64,000 nt of DNA from Alkaliphilus transvaalensis ATCC 700919 (GTDB lineage: Bacteria > Bacillota > Clostridia > Peptostreptococcales > Natronincolaceae): positions 1-64,000 of the forward strand of contig NZ_JHYF01000016.1 of assembly GCF_000621485.1 (NCBI RefSeq), in the 5' to 3' direction. The translations under genes and the position numbers were made by a program. The notes below the pieces were generated by a model. It was not told where the DNA came from and ran no database searches. It was given only the letters and a program-made list of their open reading frames with translations. Positions 33,711-42,440 of the stretch are shown here, piece after piece (within the stretch, counting starts at the first letter, position 1; every line of letters begins with the position of its first letter).

Positions 33711-34334
33711 ATGTTTGAGGATTTAAATACCAAACAGATTGAAATATTACAGTATATGAAAAGTCAAATTAATGAAAAAGGCTATCCACCTTCTGTAAGG
33801 GAAATCTGTGAAGCAGTTGGTTTACGTTCAACTTCCACTGTCCATGGGCATCTATCAAAGCTAGAGGATAAAGGGTATATCAGACGAGATGCCACTAAAC
33901 CTAGAGCGATTGAAATATTACTTAATGATACTGTTGATTATCAACTAAAAAAAGAAATTATTAATATACCTATTGTTGGTAAGGTTACCGCTGGTCAACC
34001 TATTCTTGCAGTTGAAAATGTTGAGGATACCTTCCCTATGCCAATGGATTTTATAGATAGTGGCAATTCTACTGTTTTCATGTTGACCATTAAAGGTGAT
34101 AGCATGATTGAAGCTGGCATAATGGATCAAGACTATGTCGTTGTTAGACAACAGTCAATAGCCCGTAACGGAGATATCGTTGTCGCTTTAATTGGAGAAG
34201 AAGCAACAGTAAAACGTTTTTATCGTGAAGCTGATCATATTCGTCTTCAACCAGAAAATAGTTCTATGGAACCTATTATTGTTAAAGAAGCATCTATTCT
34301 CGGTAAAGTTATAGGTGTGTTTAGAAAAATGTAA
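33711..34334 (+). CDS. lexA: LexA repressor
   Basis: The 207-residue protein has an N-terminal winged helix (residues 1-70, [20 protein letters not shown] recognition region) and a C-terminal peptidase domain with the self-cleavage site Ala94-Gly95 ([10 protein letters not shown]), catalytic Ser131 (GDSMIEAG) and Lys168 (EATVKRFY). It represses the SOS regulon until RecA filaments trigger autocleavage. The operator upstream indicates autorepression. RBS AGAGGAG. Confidence 0.97.
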   Translation: MFEDLNTKQIEILQYMKSQINEKGYPPSVREICEAVGLRSTSTVHGHLSKLEDKGYIRRDATKPRAIEILLNDTVDYQLKKEIINIPIVGKVTAGQPILAVENVEDTFPMPMDFIDSGNSTVFMLTIKGDSMIEAGIMDQDYVVVRQQSIARNGDIVVALIGEEATVKRFYREADHIRLQPENSSMEPIIVKEASILGKVIGVFRKM

Positions 34335-34398
34335 AAGCTAGTACATATAAGTATGTTAGTCTTAAAAATATGTTCATGTATACAAGGCTATCTGATAA

Positions 34399-34430
34399 AG
34401 TAGTACCTAATGGTGCTGCTTTTTATTTTG
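34399..34430 (+). terminator. lexA terminator
   Basis: AGTAGTACC (34399-34407) pairs with GGTGCTGCT (34412-34420), with two wobbles, around TAAT, followed by TTTTATTTT. Confidence 0.8.
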
Positions 34431-34577
34431 CTTTCTTTCAGTCCTCTCCCCTCCTTTTGTTTATGATGGTCTACCCCGTCTTATGGAATTAATAATCTAT
34501 TATGGTATTTTCATTCTTTTTTTCACTTCCCTTCTCTTCTCCCTTTCCCATCTCCTAGAATAAATTTTTAGTATCTA

Positions 34578-34606
34578 TTTACATTTATAAGAATATATAA
34601 TATACT
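34578..34606 (+). promoter_or_regulatory. Promoter of the GntR/ABC operon
   Basis: TTTACA (34578-34583), 17 bp, TATACT (34601-34606). Confidence 0.6.
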
Positions 34607-34636
34607 AACTGTATTATCAGTAGTAATACAGTTAGT
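34604..34636 (+). promoter_or_regulatory. Operator for the YtrA-type repressor
   Basis: ACTAACTGTATTA (34604-34616) and TAATACAGTTAGT (34624-34636) form a perfect 13-bp inverted repeat with 7-bp spacer. It overlaps the -10 box and lies 27 bp before the GntR start, as expected for autorepression by a dimeric YtrA-family regulator. Confidence 0.75.
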
Positions 34637-34663
34637 TCTCTTAATACAGAAAGGAGGGAATCA

Positions 34664-35050
34664 ATGTTTGAATTAGATTTAAGAAGTCGCTTGCCGATTT
34701 ACGAACAGTTGATTGAAAAATTAAAGGAGCTTATCATCACTGAAGTATTGAAACCCGATGAGCAGCTACCGTCGGTTAGGGTTTTAGCTCAACAACTAAC
34801 AATAAACCCAAATACAATACAAAAGGCGTATCGAGAATTAGAGCGCCAGGGGTTCATTTATACTGTAAAGGGAAAGGGGAATTTTGTGGCACCGATCATA
34901 GGCAGTATTCATCAAGAAAAATTAAAAAAATTAAAGGATGAACTTATAAAAATTTTATCGGAGGCTATTTACTTAGGTATGAATAAAGAAGAATTAGTTG
35001 AATTAATTACTCATGTTGATCACAACATTGGGGGAGGTAAAGAAAAATGA
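34664..35050 (+). CDS. GntR-family transcriptional regulator, YtrA subfamily
   Basis: The 128-residue protein has a GntR winged helix (residues 8-75: SRLPIYEQLIEKLKELI, DEQLPSVRVLAQQLTINPNT, IQKAYRELERQGF, YTVKGKGNFV) and only a short helical C-terminal tail, which defines the YtrA subfamily. Such repressors control ABC exporters in the same operon, commonly responding to cell-envelope antibiotics. It overlaps the ATPase gene by 4 bp (ATGA). RBS AAAGGAGGG. Confidence 0.92.
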   Translation: MFELDLRSRLPIYEQLIEKLKELIITEVLKPDEQLPSVRVLAQQLTINPNTIQKAYRELERQGFIYTVKGKGNFVAPIIGSIHQEKLKKLKDELIKILSEAIYLGMNKEELVELITHVDHNIGGGKEK

Positions 35051-35949
35051 TTGAGGCTATAAACTTAACTAAAGAATTTGAGGATATTGAAGCAATTAGA
35101 AATTTAAATTTACACGTAAAAAAAGGATCAATCTATGGTTTACTAGGTTCCAATGGAGCTGGGAAAACTACCCTCCTTAAAACCTTAGCTGGAATTTATC
35201 AAGAAGATCATGGTAAAGTAATGATTGACGGTGAACGGGTTTTTGAAAATGTTGATCTAAAACAACGGGTAGTTTATATATCTGATGCCCTCTACTTCTT
35301 TTCTTCCTATAGCATTGAAGATATGGCTAAATTTTATCGGGATATCTATCCCAATTGGAACGAAAGTAGATATCAAAGTCTTCAAAAGGTATTCAATTTA
35401 GACTTTAATATGAAGATACATAAATTGTCTAAGGGAATGCAAAGACAGGTTGCCTTCTGGCTTTCACTGTCTATGATGCCAGAGGTACTTATTTTAGATG
35501 AACCCTTAGATGGACTGGACTCTGTTATTAGACAAAAAGTTAAAAACCTACTGATACAAGATGTTGCTGAAAGAGAACTAACAATTATGATCTCTTCCCA
35601 TAACTTAAGGGAATTAGAAGATTTATGTGATCATATTGGTATACTTCACAAGGGAAATCTAGTAATTGAAAAGGATTTGGATGACTTAAAAAAAGATACT
35701 CATAAAATTCAGGTTGTTTTTAAAGAGCAGCCTCCAGCTGATTTTTTAAGTCAAATTAATTATCTTTATCACGAGAAAAGAGGAAGTGTAGAACTTTTCG
35801 TAATTAAGGGAGATAAAGATACTTTACTAAATACTTTAAATAAATATCAACCTGTAATTCTAGATATTTTACCCTTAACCTTAGAAGAGATATTTATTTA
35901 TGAAATGGGGGATATCGGATATGCAATTGAAAACATCATTATTGAATAA
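35047..35949 (+). CDS. ABC transporter ATP-binding protein (YtrB-like)
   Basis: A 300-residue ATPase with Walker A GSNGAGKTT (residues 34-42), signature LSKGMQRQV, Walker B VLILDEPLDGLD and H-loop SSHNLREL. The Ser/Lys in LSKGM replaces the usual LSGGQ, as is common in this export subfamily. It is coupled to both neighbours (4-bp overlap upstream, 29-bp overlap with the permease) and should power the membrane protein that follows. Exported substrate unknown. Confidence 0.93.
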   Translation: MIEAINLTKEFEDIEAIRNLNLHVKKGSIYGLLGSNGAGKTTLLKTLAGIYQEDHGKVMIDGERVFENVDLKQRVVYISDALYFFSSYSIEDMAKFYRDIYPNWNESRYQSLQKVFNLDFNMKIHKLSKGMQRQVAFWLSLSMMPEVLILDEPLDGLDSVIRQKVKNLLIQDVAERELTIMISSHNLRELEDLCDHIGILHKGNLVIEKDLDDLKKDTHKIQVVFKEQPPADFLSQINYLYHEKRGSVELFVIKGDKDTLLNTLNKYQPVILDILPLTLEEIFIYEMGDIGYAIENIIIE

Positions 35950-37942
35950 AGGAATATTAAAGAATAGTTTTAAAAGATTTTATTGGATGGGTGTACTCTA
36001 CTTTATTGCCCTATTCCTTCTATTTCCTCTTTCAATTTTATTGAGATTACCCGTAATTATTAGAGGCGATCGTTTTTATGACATTGAGGGACTATTTAAT
36101 TTTAGAACTGGACCCTTTCAACATTTTCTAATTTATATCGTTCCTGTATTGTTGGCAATTTTACTATTTAATTACTTGCAGAATAAAAGTGCTAATGACA
36201 TGATTCATAGTTTACCTATTAAAAGAAGTTCTTTATATGCTAATCATGTCTTATTAGGTCTGTTACTTCTAACAATCCCTGTTATTTTAACTGCCCTTAT
36301 CTGCTGGGCATTAAAGGTTATTTATTTAACCCCCTACGCTATTGAACTTAACATTGGTGTTTGGGCAGGAACAACAATTTTAATGAATTCTTTAATTTTC
36401 TTAAGTACTGTATTTGCTGGGGTAGTTACTGGCGTATCTATTGCCCAAGGAGTATTAACTTATATTGTGCTATTATTACCAACTGGACTACTAATGTTGG
36501 TAACAAGTAATTTAGAGACCCTATTATTTGGTTTTAGATCAGGCTTTTATAACAGAGATAGTATTATTAGATTGTCACCATTAATCAAAATAGCAGAATT
36601 ATATAGGCATCCCCTTACCCTTAAAAATGTGATCGGGTATATTATATTTTCTGTGGCGATTTATTTCTTAGGTCAATATCTATACAATAAAAGAAAACTA
36701 GAAAGAGGCAGCCAAGTTATTGTATTTAGAACTCTCAACCATCTATTTAAATACGGTGTCACCTTCTCTTTTATGGTGTTATTTGGGGTATACATCTATA
36801 ATGTCCATGGTGGAAAAGGTTGGATGCTGCTTGGGTATTTAGCCGCTTCTCTGTTTGGTTATATTGTGGCAGAAGCAATTATTCAAAAATCTGTAAGGAT
36901 TTTTAACAAAAAGACATTTAGGGGTTATCTAACCTATTTTGCTCTTATGACTATTGTATTAGTTACTATTTTATTTGACTTTACTGGTTATACTTCAAGG
37001 GTTCCGCAGCTTGACGAAATAGAAGCTGTTTATTTTAACAATGGATTTTACGCTTATCACAGTGGACAATATAATAATACCCTAAATAGGCAGCTTTATA
37101 TTACACCAGATAATATTGAAATCATTCAAGGGCTTCATCAAAAAATACTAAAGGAATCAAACTCTTGGTCTAATGAGAATGTGGGCTACTACAATCCTGA
37201 TATTATAGAGATTTCTTTGGTATATCACCTTCAAAACGGGAAGAAAATAGCAAGAGGTTATCGTATAGATCAAAAGAACTATGAAGAGTATATTAAACCG
37301 CTAAGGGAGTCATTAGAAGATAAAGTAATGAAATATGACGTATTATCTGCTGATACTAGCAAAGTTGAAAAACTTACCTTTGAAAAAGTTGGCGTAAGTA
37401 ATAATGATCGTTTAACGATTGTTGATCCCGTTGAAATTCAGGAGGCAATTGAGATAATTAAACAGGAAATTAGAAATGCCGACTATGATGATCTTTATGA
37501 TATGAGAGAGCCCTGGGCATATTTAGATTTAATGCTTGAAGATGATCAATACTCTAACTCCTATCGACGAAACATAAACTTTCTAAGGGCACCTTGGCAT
37601 AAAAATTTCGAGAAGTTTGAAGCTTGGCTTCAAGAAAAAGGTTATTTAGAACGAGCTAGGGTGATGCCAGAAGAAATTAGCTATGTTTTAGTAGAAGAAA
37701 TTGAATCTGGAGAAGATTTCCATAATATTTACACTGTAGAATTTATTGAAACAGATAAATCTTTAAAAGTTATAGATAAAGAAGAAATTGAAGAAATCCT
37801 TCTTAGTTATTATACTCCGTGGAGAAACAACAGATCAAACGGGTATACAGTCAGATTTGTTAATGAAAGAAATGAAGTGTCCTTCTTTGGTACTTATGAT
37901 ACAGATAATGCCCCATCTTTTATAAAAAATTATTTTCAATAA
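35921..37942 (+). CDS. ABC-2-type permease with large extracytoplasmic domain (YtrC-like)
   Basis: About 673 residues. Residues 1-370 hold six or more transmembrane helices and residues 370-670 a soluble domain that recalls DUF6449, probably outside the cell. ATG 35921 follows TGGGGGAT; the upstream ATG at 35900 lacks a good RBS. It forms the membrane part of the exporter encoded with the preceding ATPase, and expression is presumably repressed by the GntR protein. Confidence 0.82.
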   Translation: MQLKTSLLNKGILKNSFKRFYWMGVLYFIALFLLFPLSILLRLPVIIRGDRFYDIEGLFNFRTGPFQHFLIYIVPVLLAILLFNYLQNKSANDMIHSLPIKRSSLYANHVLLGLLLLTIPVILTALICWALKVIYLTPYAIELNIGVWAGTTILMNSLIFLSTVFAGVVTGVSIAQGVLTYIVLLLPTGLLMLVTSNLETLLFGFRSGFYNRDSIIRLSPLIKIAELYRHPLTLKNVIGYIIFSVAIYFLGQYLYNKRKLERGSQVIVFRTLNHLFKYGVTFSFMVLFGVYIYNVHGGKGWMLLGYLAASLFGYIVAEAIIQKSVRIFNKKTFRGYLTYFALMTIVLVTILFDFTGYTSRVPQLDEIEAVYFNNGFYAYHSGQYNNTLNRQLYITPDNIEIIQGLHQKILKESNSWSNENVGYYNPDIIEISLVYHLQNGKKIARGYRIDQKNYEEYIKPLRESLEDKVMKYDVLSADTSKVEKLTFEKVGVSNNDRLTIVDPVEIQEAIEIIKQEIRNADYDDLYDMREPWAYLDLMLEDDQYSNSYRRNINFLRAPWHKNFEKFEAWLQEKGYLERARVMPEEISYVLVEEIESGEDFHNIYTVEFIETDKSLKVIDKEEIEEILLSYYTPWRNNRSNGYTVRFVNERNEVSFFGTYDTDNAPSFIKNYFQ

Positions 37943-37964
37943 AAAACTATTCTAAAAATTAAAG

Positions 37965-38015
37965 GAACTGCTTCTAGAGATATACATCTTAAAGGAGCAG
38001 TTCTTTTATCTTTTG
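37965..38015 (+). terminator. Terminator of the ABC operon
   Basis: GAACTGCT (37965-37972) and AGCAGTTC (37996-38003) form the stem; TTTTATCTTTT follows. Its 5' arm and loop are shared with the 39582 terminator. Confidence 0.8.
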
Positions 38016-38225
38016 CTACTTAAATATTAAATTTCCAAGGATGATTGGTTATTCCTTATGTTTTATAAGTATATAGAGACTAACTATTATTAAATGTGAT
38101 AAAATTAAGAAAATTTACAAAATTTCCTTCAAAAAGATGCACTTTTTTACTATAATAGATAAAAGGAGATTTTTTTCTGCTTTTCTCTTCAACTAATCAT
38201 TGAAACAAAAAAGGAGGCAACTAAT

Positions 38226-39425
38226 ATGAAAACAGAAGTTTCTGGACAAACTAAGGTGTTTATTAAAAAACAAGTTAAAGATTTAATGAATGGAGATGTA
38301 ATACTCCATCCTATCTTTCGATTAGATGGTTTAATGTTAGTAAAACAATATAAGATCCTCTCGTTTGACTTAGCCCATAAAATTAAGAAACAAGTTCCTC
38401 ATGACCTTTATGCCCTTGTACTTTCATCTGATTATACCTTTGAAAACTATATTGAAAATAAGCTATATAATGACCCTTGGCTAATTAAAGAGCAAGAACA
38501 GTTAAGTGAAATATATAGTAAATCTCTTAACTTAGATTTAAATAAAGATTCCTTTGTTGATAACAGAGCAAACATTGAATCTGAAATTGAAGAAAATACA
38601 GATAGTAAATATGCTAGAAATGATGATTTTGTATCTTACCTTTTCAAGTTGCCTTTTTTCAATTCATTTGAAAAAAAATTAGAATCTACTCATTTAAAGG
38701 AAAGAGCTGTAAAACTTAGAGAAAGTTTAGTTAATATCATTTTAGAAGATATCGATTTGTATAATGAACTTAATAGACTTAAAAATTATCGAGATATTAT
38801 ATTAGTACATAGCATTAATACCACCGCAACAGCTTTAATGATCGGATTAACCTTAGAATTAACAGATGAAAACTTACTAGATTTAGCACTTACAACTCTA
38901 CTTATAGATATTTCTGTTACCAAAATACCTACAGAGGAATTTGACATGCGTTTAAAGAGGAAATTATCAAATCAAGATTTTTATAAACTACTATTAGCAG
39001 AATTAAAGAAATTAGCAGATCGTCTACCGGTTATTAGAAAAGAGACCATTCTATGCGGTATATTAGATCATTATGAATACTATGATGGAAGTGGATACCC
39101 CAATGGTAAAAAGGCTTCTGACATAAATCTTTATGGTAGAATTATAAGCATAGCCCATGCCTATGATGAAATAGTTGGTGGCTATTTTTATAATGATGGA
39201 GCAAAGCCAACACAGGCATTACAACATATTTGGGAAAAAGGTGGAAGTGTGTTTGACCCAAATGTTTTAAGAATTTTCATTGATCGAACACTATTTCTAA
39301 AAACGGGCCAACAAATTACCCTTAATAATTTCCAACAAGGAATGATTATTGGATTTAGAGACTTTGTTAATTATCCCCTATCTCCAATGATTCAACTGAA
39401 AGATGGTAGTATTATTAATCTTTAA
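38226..39425 (+). CDS. HD-GYP domain protein with degenerate catalytic motifs
   Basis: The 399-residue protein has an unassigned N-terminal region (1-180) and a C-terminal HD-GYP domain. HD-GYP enzymes hydrolyse cyclic di-GMP. H195 is retained, but the usual LLHDIGK reads LLIDIS (His to Ile, residue 227), HHE reads HYE (residues 282-284), and the ADxYD motif reads AHAYD (residues 310-314). DGSGYP (287-292) is intact. The protein may have lost hydrolase activity and act as a c-di-GMP or partner-binding module. RBS AAAGGAGG. Confidence 0.8.
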   Translation: MKTEVSGQTKVFIKKQVKDLMNGDVILHPIFRLDGLMLVKQYKILSFDLAHKIKKQVPHDLYALVLSSDYTFENYIENKLYNDPWLIKEQEQLSEIYSKSLNLDLNKDSFVDNRANIESEIEENTDSKYARNDDFVSYLFKLPFFNSFEKKLESTHLKERAVKLRESLVNIILEDIDLYNELNRLKNYRDIILVHSINTTATALMIGLTLELTDENLLDLALTTLLIDISVTKIPTEEFDMRLKRKLSNQDFYKLLLAELKKLADRLPVIRKETILCGILDHYEYYDGSGYPNGKKASDINLYGRIISIAHAYDEIVGGYFYNDGAKPTQALQHIWEKGGSVFDPNVLRIFIDRTLFLKTGQQITLNNFQQGMIIGFRDFVNYPLSPMIQLKDGSIINL

Positions 39426-39581
39426 TCAGTTTACAGTACTATATGAAATTCAAGTTTTTATTCATATTAAATTACTGTTCTTTTTGAAAGAAATGAAATG
39501 TCTTTTATGGTATTTATGATATGGAAATGCTCGTTCTTTATATCAAATATAGTAAATTAATTTTAATAATAAGAAGAAAAT

Positions 39582-39632
39582 AAACTGCTTCTAGAGATCG
39601 ATAGTATCTTTATAGAGCAGTTTATTTTTATT
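39582..39632 (+). terminator. Terminator after the HD-GYP gene
   Basis: AAACTGCT (39582-39589) and AGCAGTTT (39616-39623), then ATTTTTATTA. It shares the 16-mer AACTGCTTCTAGAGAT with the terminator at 37966-37981. Confidence 0.75.
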
Positions 39633-39695
39633 ACTTATTAGAGATTACTACTTTATTGGGACTGCCATTATACATTAATATAAATGTTGCTTAAT

Positions 39696-39860
39696 TTATT
39701 TATCCTCTATTAAAATAAGATTATAATAATCAATAAGATAAATTACTTTTTCTAGAGCATGGTTTGGATCAACCCATATATCAGGTATTAGACCTCTTCC
39801 TTCTGTAAAGTAATTGTCATCATAAATACGAAGATTGTTACCATATACAATCTCAATACA
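39696..39860 (-). pseudogene. Remnant of an S41-family peptidase C-terminus
   Basis: On the minus strand a 54-codon open stretch reads IVYGNNLRIYDDNYFTEG, RGLIPDIWVDPNHALEKVIY and LIDYYNLILIEDK before TAA. GRGxIPDIxV followed by a short helix is the usual C-terminal end of S41 (C-terminal processing type) peptidases. A stop codon precedes it immediately and no start or SD is present, so this is the decayed tail of a lost gene. Confidence 0.5.
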
Positions 39861-39950
39861 TCATATCGACCCTCCCCCCTTCAAGTTAATGTAAATTACT
39901 GTAAGTATACAAAACTTCATTACAAAATAAAGGAATATGATAGAATAATC

Positions 39951-39985
39951 AAAAAAAGAGCCTCCTTTAGAAAGCTCTTTTATTC
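39951..39985 (-). terminator. Terminator of the AraC-family gene
   Basis: AAAGAGC (39955-39961) pairs with GCTCTTT (39974-39980); on the minus strand TTTTTTTGATT follows. Confidence 0.75.
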
Positions 39986-39998
39986 TCCACTTATGCTC

Positions 39999-40847
39999 TT
40001 ATTTTTTAATCACAGGTATCCATACCTCATATTGGGTATTTTGTGGGTCTGCATTTAAATAAACTTCTATATCGGGGGCATTGGCATATTCATAACCAGA
40101 GGTAGGAAGCCATTCAGTTACTATCCTTTGTTCTAGTTCTTGAATAGACAGGTTTGTTCCACTACCGGTAAAAATAGCCCATGTACCAGCAGGAACATGA
40201 TATTCCTCTAATGAATCATCAATCTCTTGAGAGGTGGCTACAGCAATAAAATATCTCCACTCTTCTTCGCTACCACAAGCACTTACCCCTAAAAGCCCCA
40301 TTGGTTGTCCCTCCATCATGCTGGCTAATTTGCCAATGGTGCCATCCACACCAGCTTTTTGCCACATCTGGGGTACAATTTCAAAGTTCTTTTCAATTTC
40401 TCGATGTAGGGGTTGGGAAACACCAACAATCCGAAACCCTTCTCTTTTTTCTATTCTATAATTCATTTCTTCCACTCCCTTTACAGTAATTTTGATGCTA
40501 ATGGGTGGAAAGGACTTAACCGAAATACCTTCTTCTCTTACCAAAGAGGGGGCAATTTGATGAACACTTTGAAATGCACGATTAAAGGCAGTTGGAGAAC
40601 TGTAGCCATATTTAAGGGCGATATCAATTACCTTCTCTTCGCCATTTTGAAGATCAACTGCTGCTAAAGACATTCGCCTACGGCGAATATATTCAGATAA
40701 AGAGACATTTGCCATATAGGTAAACATTCTCTGAAAATGATAGGTAGAACAGCAGGCAATTTTTGCAATTTCATCATAGTTTATCTCTTCGGTTAAGTGT
40801 TCTTCAATATAAGTAATTGATTGGTTCAGTCTTTCAATCCATTCCAT
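39999..40847 (-). CDS. AraC-family regulator with GyrI-like effector domain
   Basis: A 282-residue protein. Residues about 1-105 form the two helix-turn-helix AraC DNA-binding domain (YDEIAKIACCSTYHFQRMFT, VIDIALKYGYSSPTAFNRAF). Residues about 125-280 form a GyrI-like/SOUL-type small-molecule-binding domain (FRIVGVSQPLH, MGLLGVSACG, VPAGTWAIFTG, YEVWIPV). Related proteins such as Rob or BmrR-type sensors respond to drugs. ATG 40847 has AGAAGGAG upstream; ATG 40880 has none. Confidence 0.9.
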   Translation of the reverse strand: MEWIERLNQSITYIEEHLTEEINYDEIAKIACCSTYHFQRMFTYMANVSLSEYIRRRRMSLAAVDLQNGEEKVIDIALKYGYSSPTAFNRAFQSVHQIAPSLVREEGISVKSFPPISIKITVKGVEEMNYRIEKREGFRIVGVSQPLHREIEKNFEIVPQMWQKAGVDGTIGKLASMMEGQPMGLLGVSACGSEEEWRYFIAVATSQEIDDSLEEYHVPAGTWAIFTGSGTNLSIQELEQRIVTEWLPTSGYEYANAPDIEVYLNADPQNTQYEVWIPVIKK

Positions 40848-40948
40848 TAGATCAGCTCCTTCTAAGGATATTTTACTCATTTCATCTGATGGTTTCCTCT
40901 CTTTTCTTGCACAAATTAGAGAGGTGGTATAAGGAGTAGAAGCAAGGT

Positions 40949-42226
40949 CTATTTCAAGTCAATAATATTTTGCAATGCCTTTAAGGCCCCTAGCTTTGAA
41001 TGCTCATAGGTTAATCCCCCTTGAAAATATACAATATAAGGTGGTCTTATTGGTGCATCTGCACTTAATTCAATTGAAGAACCTTGAACAAAGGCCCCTG
41101 CTGCCATTACAACAGGATTTTCATACCCTGGCATGTCCCATGCTTCAGGTGTTACATAAGAATCTACTGGTGCTGCTGCTTGTACACCACGACAAAAGGC
41201 CAATACCTTCTCTGGGTCTCCTAACTCAACCGATTGGATAATATCACTTCGACGATCTTGGGCCGTTGGTCTAACAGTATAACCGGCATCATCAAATAAC
41301 CTGCCACAAAATACTGCTCCCTTCATGGCTTCACATACTACATGGGGAGCTAAAAAAAGACCTTGAAACATGGTTCTTGACTGTCCAAAGGTTAAGCCAC
41401 ATTCTTTGCCGATACCTGGTGAAGTCATTCGGTAAGAAATAGCTTCGATTAAGTCCTTTCTACCTACAATATAACCTCCAGCAAGGGCTAGTCCTCCCCC
41501 TGGATTTTTAATGAGGGAGCCAGCCATTAGGTCAGCCCCCACTTCTGTAGGTTCTTTCTTTTCTAAAAATTCTCCATAGCAGTTGTCGATCATACAAATA
41601 ATATTAGGGTTAATTCCTTTTACAAGGGAAATGATTTCTTCAAGGGTTTCTATGTCTACGGCCCTTCTAAAGCTATAGCCAGTCGAACGTTGAATATAAA
41701 CTAATTTAGTTTTTTCATTTACACTTCTTTCAATTGCTTTAAAATCTACCTCTCCTTCAGGAGTAAAATCTACTTGTTTATAACTGATTCCCAACTTTGA
41801 AAAACTTAGATGATAATCTCCCCTAAGGCCAATTAATTCATCCAAGGTGTCATAGGGCTTTCCAGTAACTGATACCATTTCATCTCCAGGAGATAGAACA
41901 CCAGAAAGGGCTAAGGTTAGGGCATGGGTTCCATTCACAATGATGGGTCTTACAATAGCATCTTCAGTAGAAAAAACTTTTGCATAAATTTCTTCAAGCT
42001 TATCTCTTCCTAAATCGTTATAGCCATAGCCTGTGGTCCACTGAAAATGTTGGTCACTAAGTCGACATTCCTGCATGGCCTTTAGTACTTTATATTGATT
42101 ATATGCTTTAATCTCTTCATACTCAGTAAAAACCTCTTTAATATCTTCCTCAATTACTTTTGTTCTTTCAATTAGTTTTGGAGAAATTCCAAATAGTGTA
42201 GTTAAAATATTATCTTCATAAGGCAT
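40949..42226 (-). CDS. YnbB-type PLP-dependent enzyme (methionine gamma-lyase family, 'aluminium resistance protein')
   Basis: The 425-residue fold-type I PLP enzyme matches the YnbB/DUF3604-unrelated 'methionine gamma-lyase family protein' group that often lies near hfq or glnR in Firmicutes. GTHALTLALSGVLSPGDEMV provides cofactor contacts, CMIDNCYGEF the PLP-binding Asp, and MAGSLIKNPGGGLA the Schiff-base Lys. The reaction is unproven; the old 'aluminium resistance' name is weakly based. It starts directly after the stop of the small CPxC gene, so it is translationally coupled. No clear terminator follows. Confidence 0.9.
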   Translation of the reverse strand: MPYEDNILTTLFGISPKLIERTKVIEEDIKEVFTEYEEIKAYNQYKVLKAMQECRLSDQHFQWTTGYGYNDLGRDKLEEIYAKVFSTEDAIVRPIIVNGTHALTLALSGVLSPGDEMVSVTGKPYDTLDELIGLRGDYHLSFSKLGISYKQVDFTPEGEVDFKAIERSVNEKTKLVYIQRSTGYSFRRAVDIETLEEIISLVKGINPNIICMIDNCYGEFLEKKEPTEVGADLMAGSLIKNPGGGLALAGGYIVGRKDLIEAISYRMTSPGIGKECGLTFGQSRTMFQGLFLAPHVVCEAMKGAVFCGRLFDDAGYTVRPTAQDRRSDIIQSVELGDPEKVLAFCRGVQAAAPVDSYVTPEAWDMPGYENPVVMAAGAFVQGSSIELSADAPIRPPYIVYFQGGLTYEHSKLGALKALQNIIDLK

Positions 42227-42430
42227 TTAACCTTTTCCTCCTTTGTAGTTCTTACCTTGTTCTTTTGTACAAATAGGACATTTACTAGTTTCAAAATACT
42301 CTAATTTCAGATCTAAAGGTACTTGGCATAATCCTTTTTGGAAACCTTCCTTTATACCGATCCGTCTTCCTGTAGCATAACCTAGTAACACCATAATTAG
42401 ACAAAGTATGATTATGTATCCATATAGCAT
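42227..42430 (-). CDS. Small membrane protein with C-terminal CPIC motif
   Basis: The 67-residue protein has one N-terminal transmembrane helix (MLYGYIIILCLIMVLLGYAT), a basic segment (GRRIGIKEGFQKG) and a cytoplasmic tail with KCPICTKEQG, a C-x-x-C that could bind metal or be redox active. RBS GGAGGGG. It lies tightly between the Asp-rich membrane gene (10 bp) and the YnbB gene (0 bp), so it is part of that run. I recognise no family. Confidence 0.7.
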   Translation of the reverse strand: MLYGYIIILCLIMVLLGYATGRRIGIKEGFQKGLCQVPLDLKLEYFETSKCPICTKEQGKNYKGGKG

Positions 42431-42440
42431 TATACCCCTC

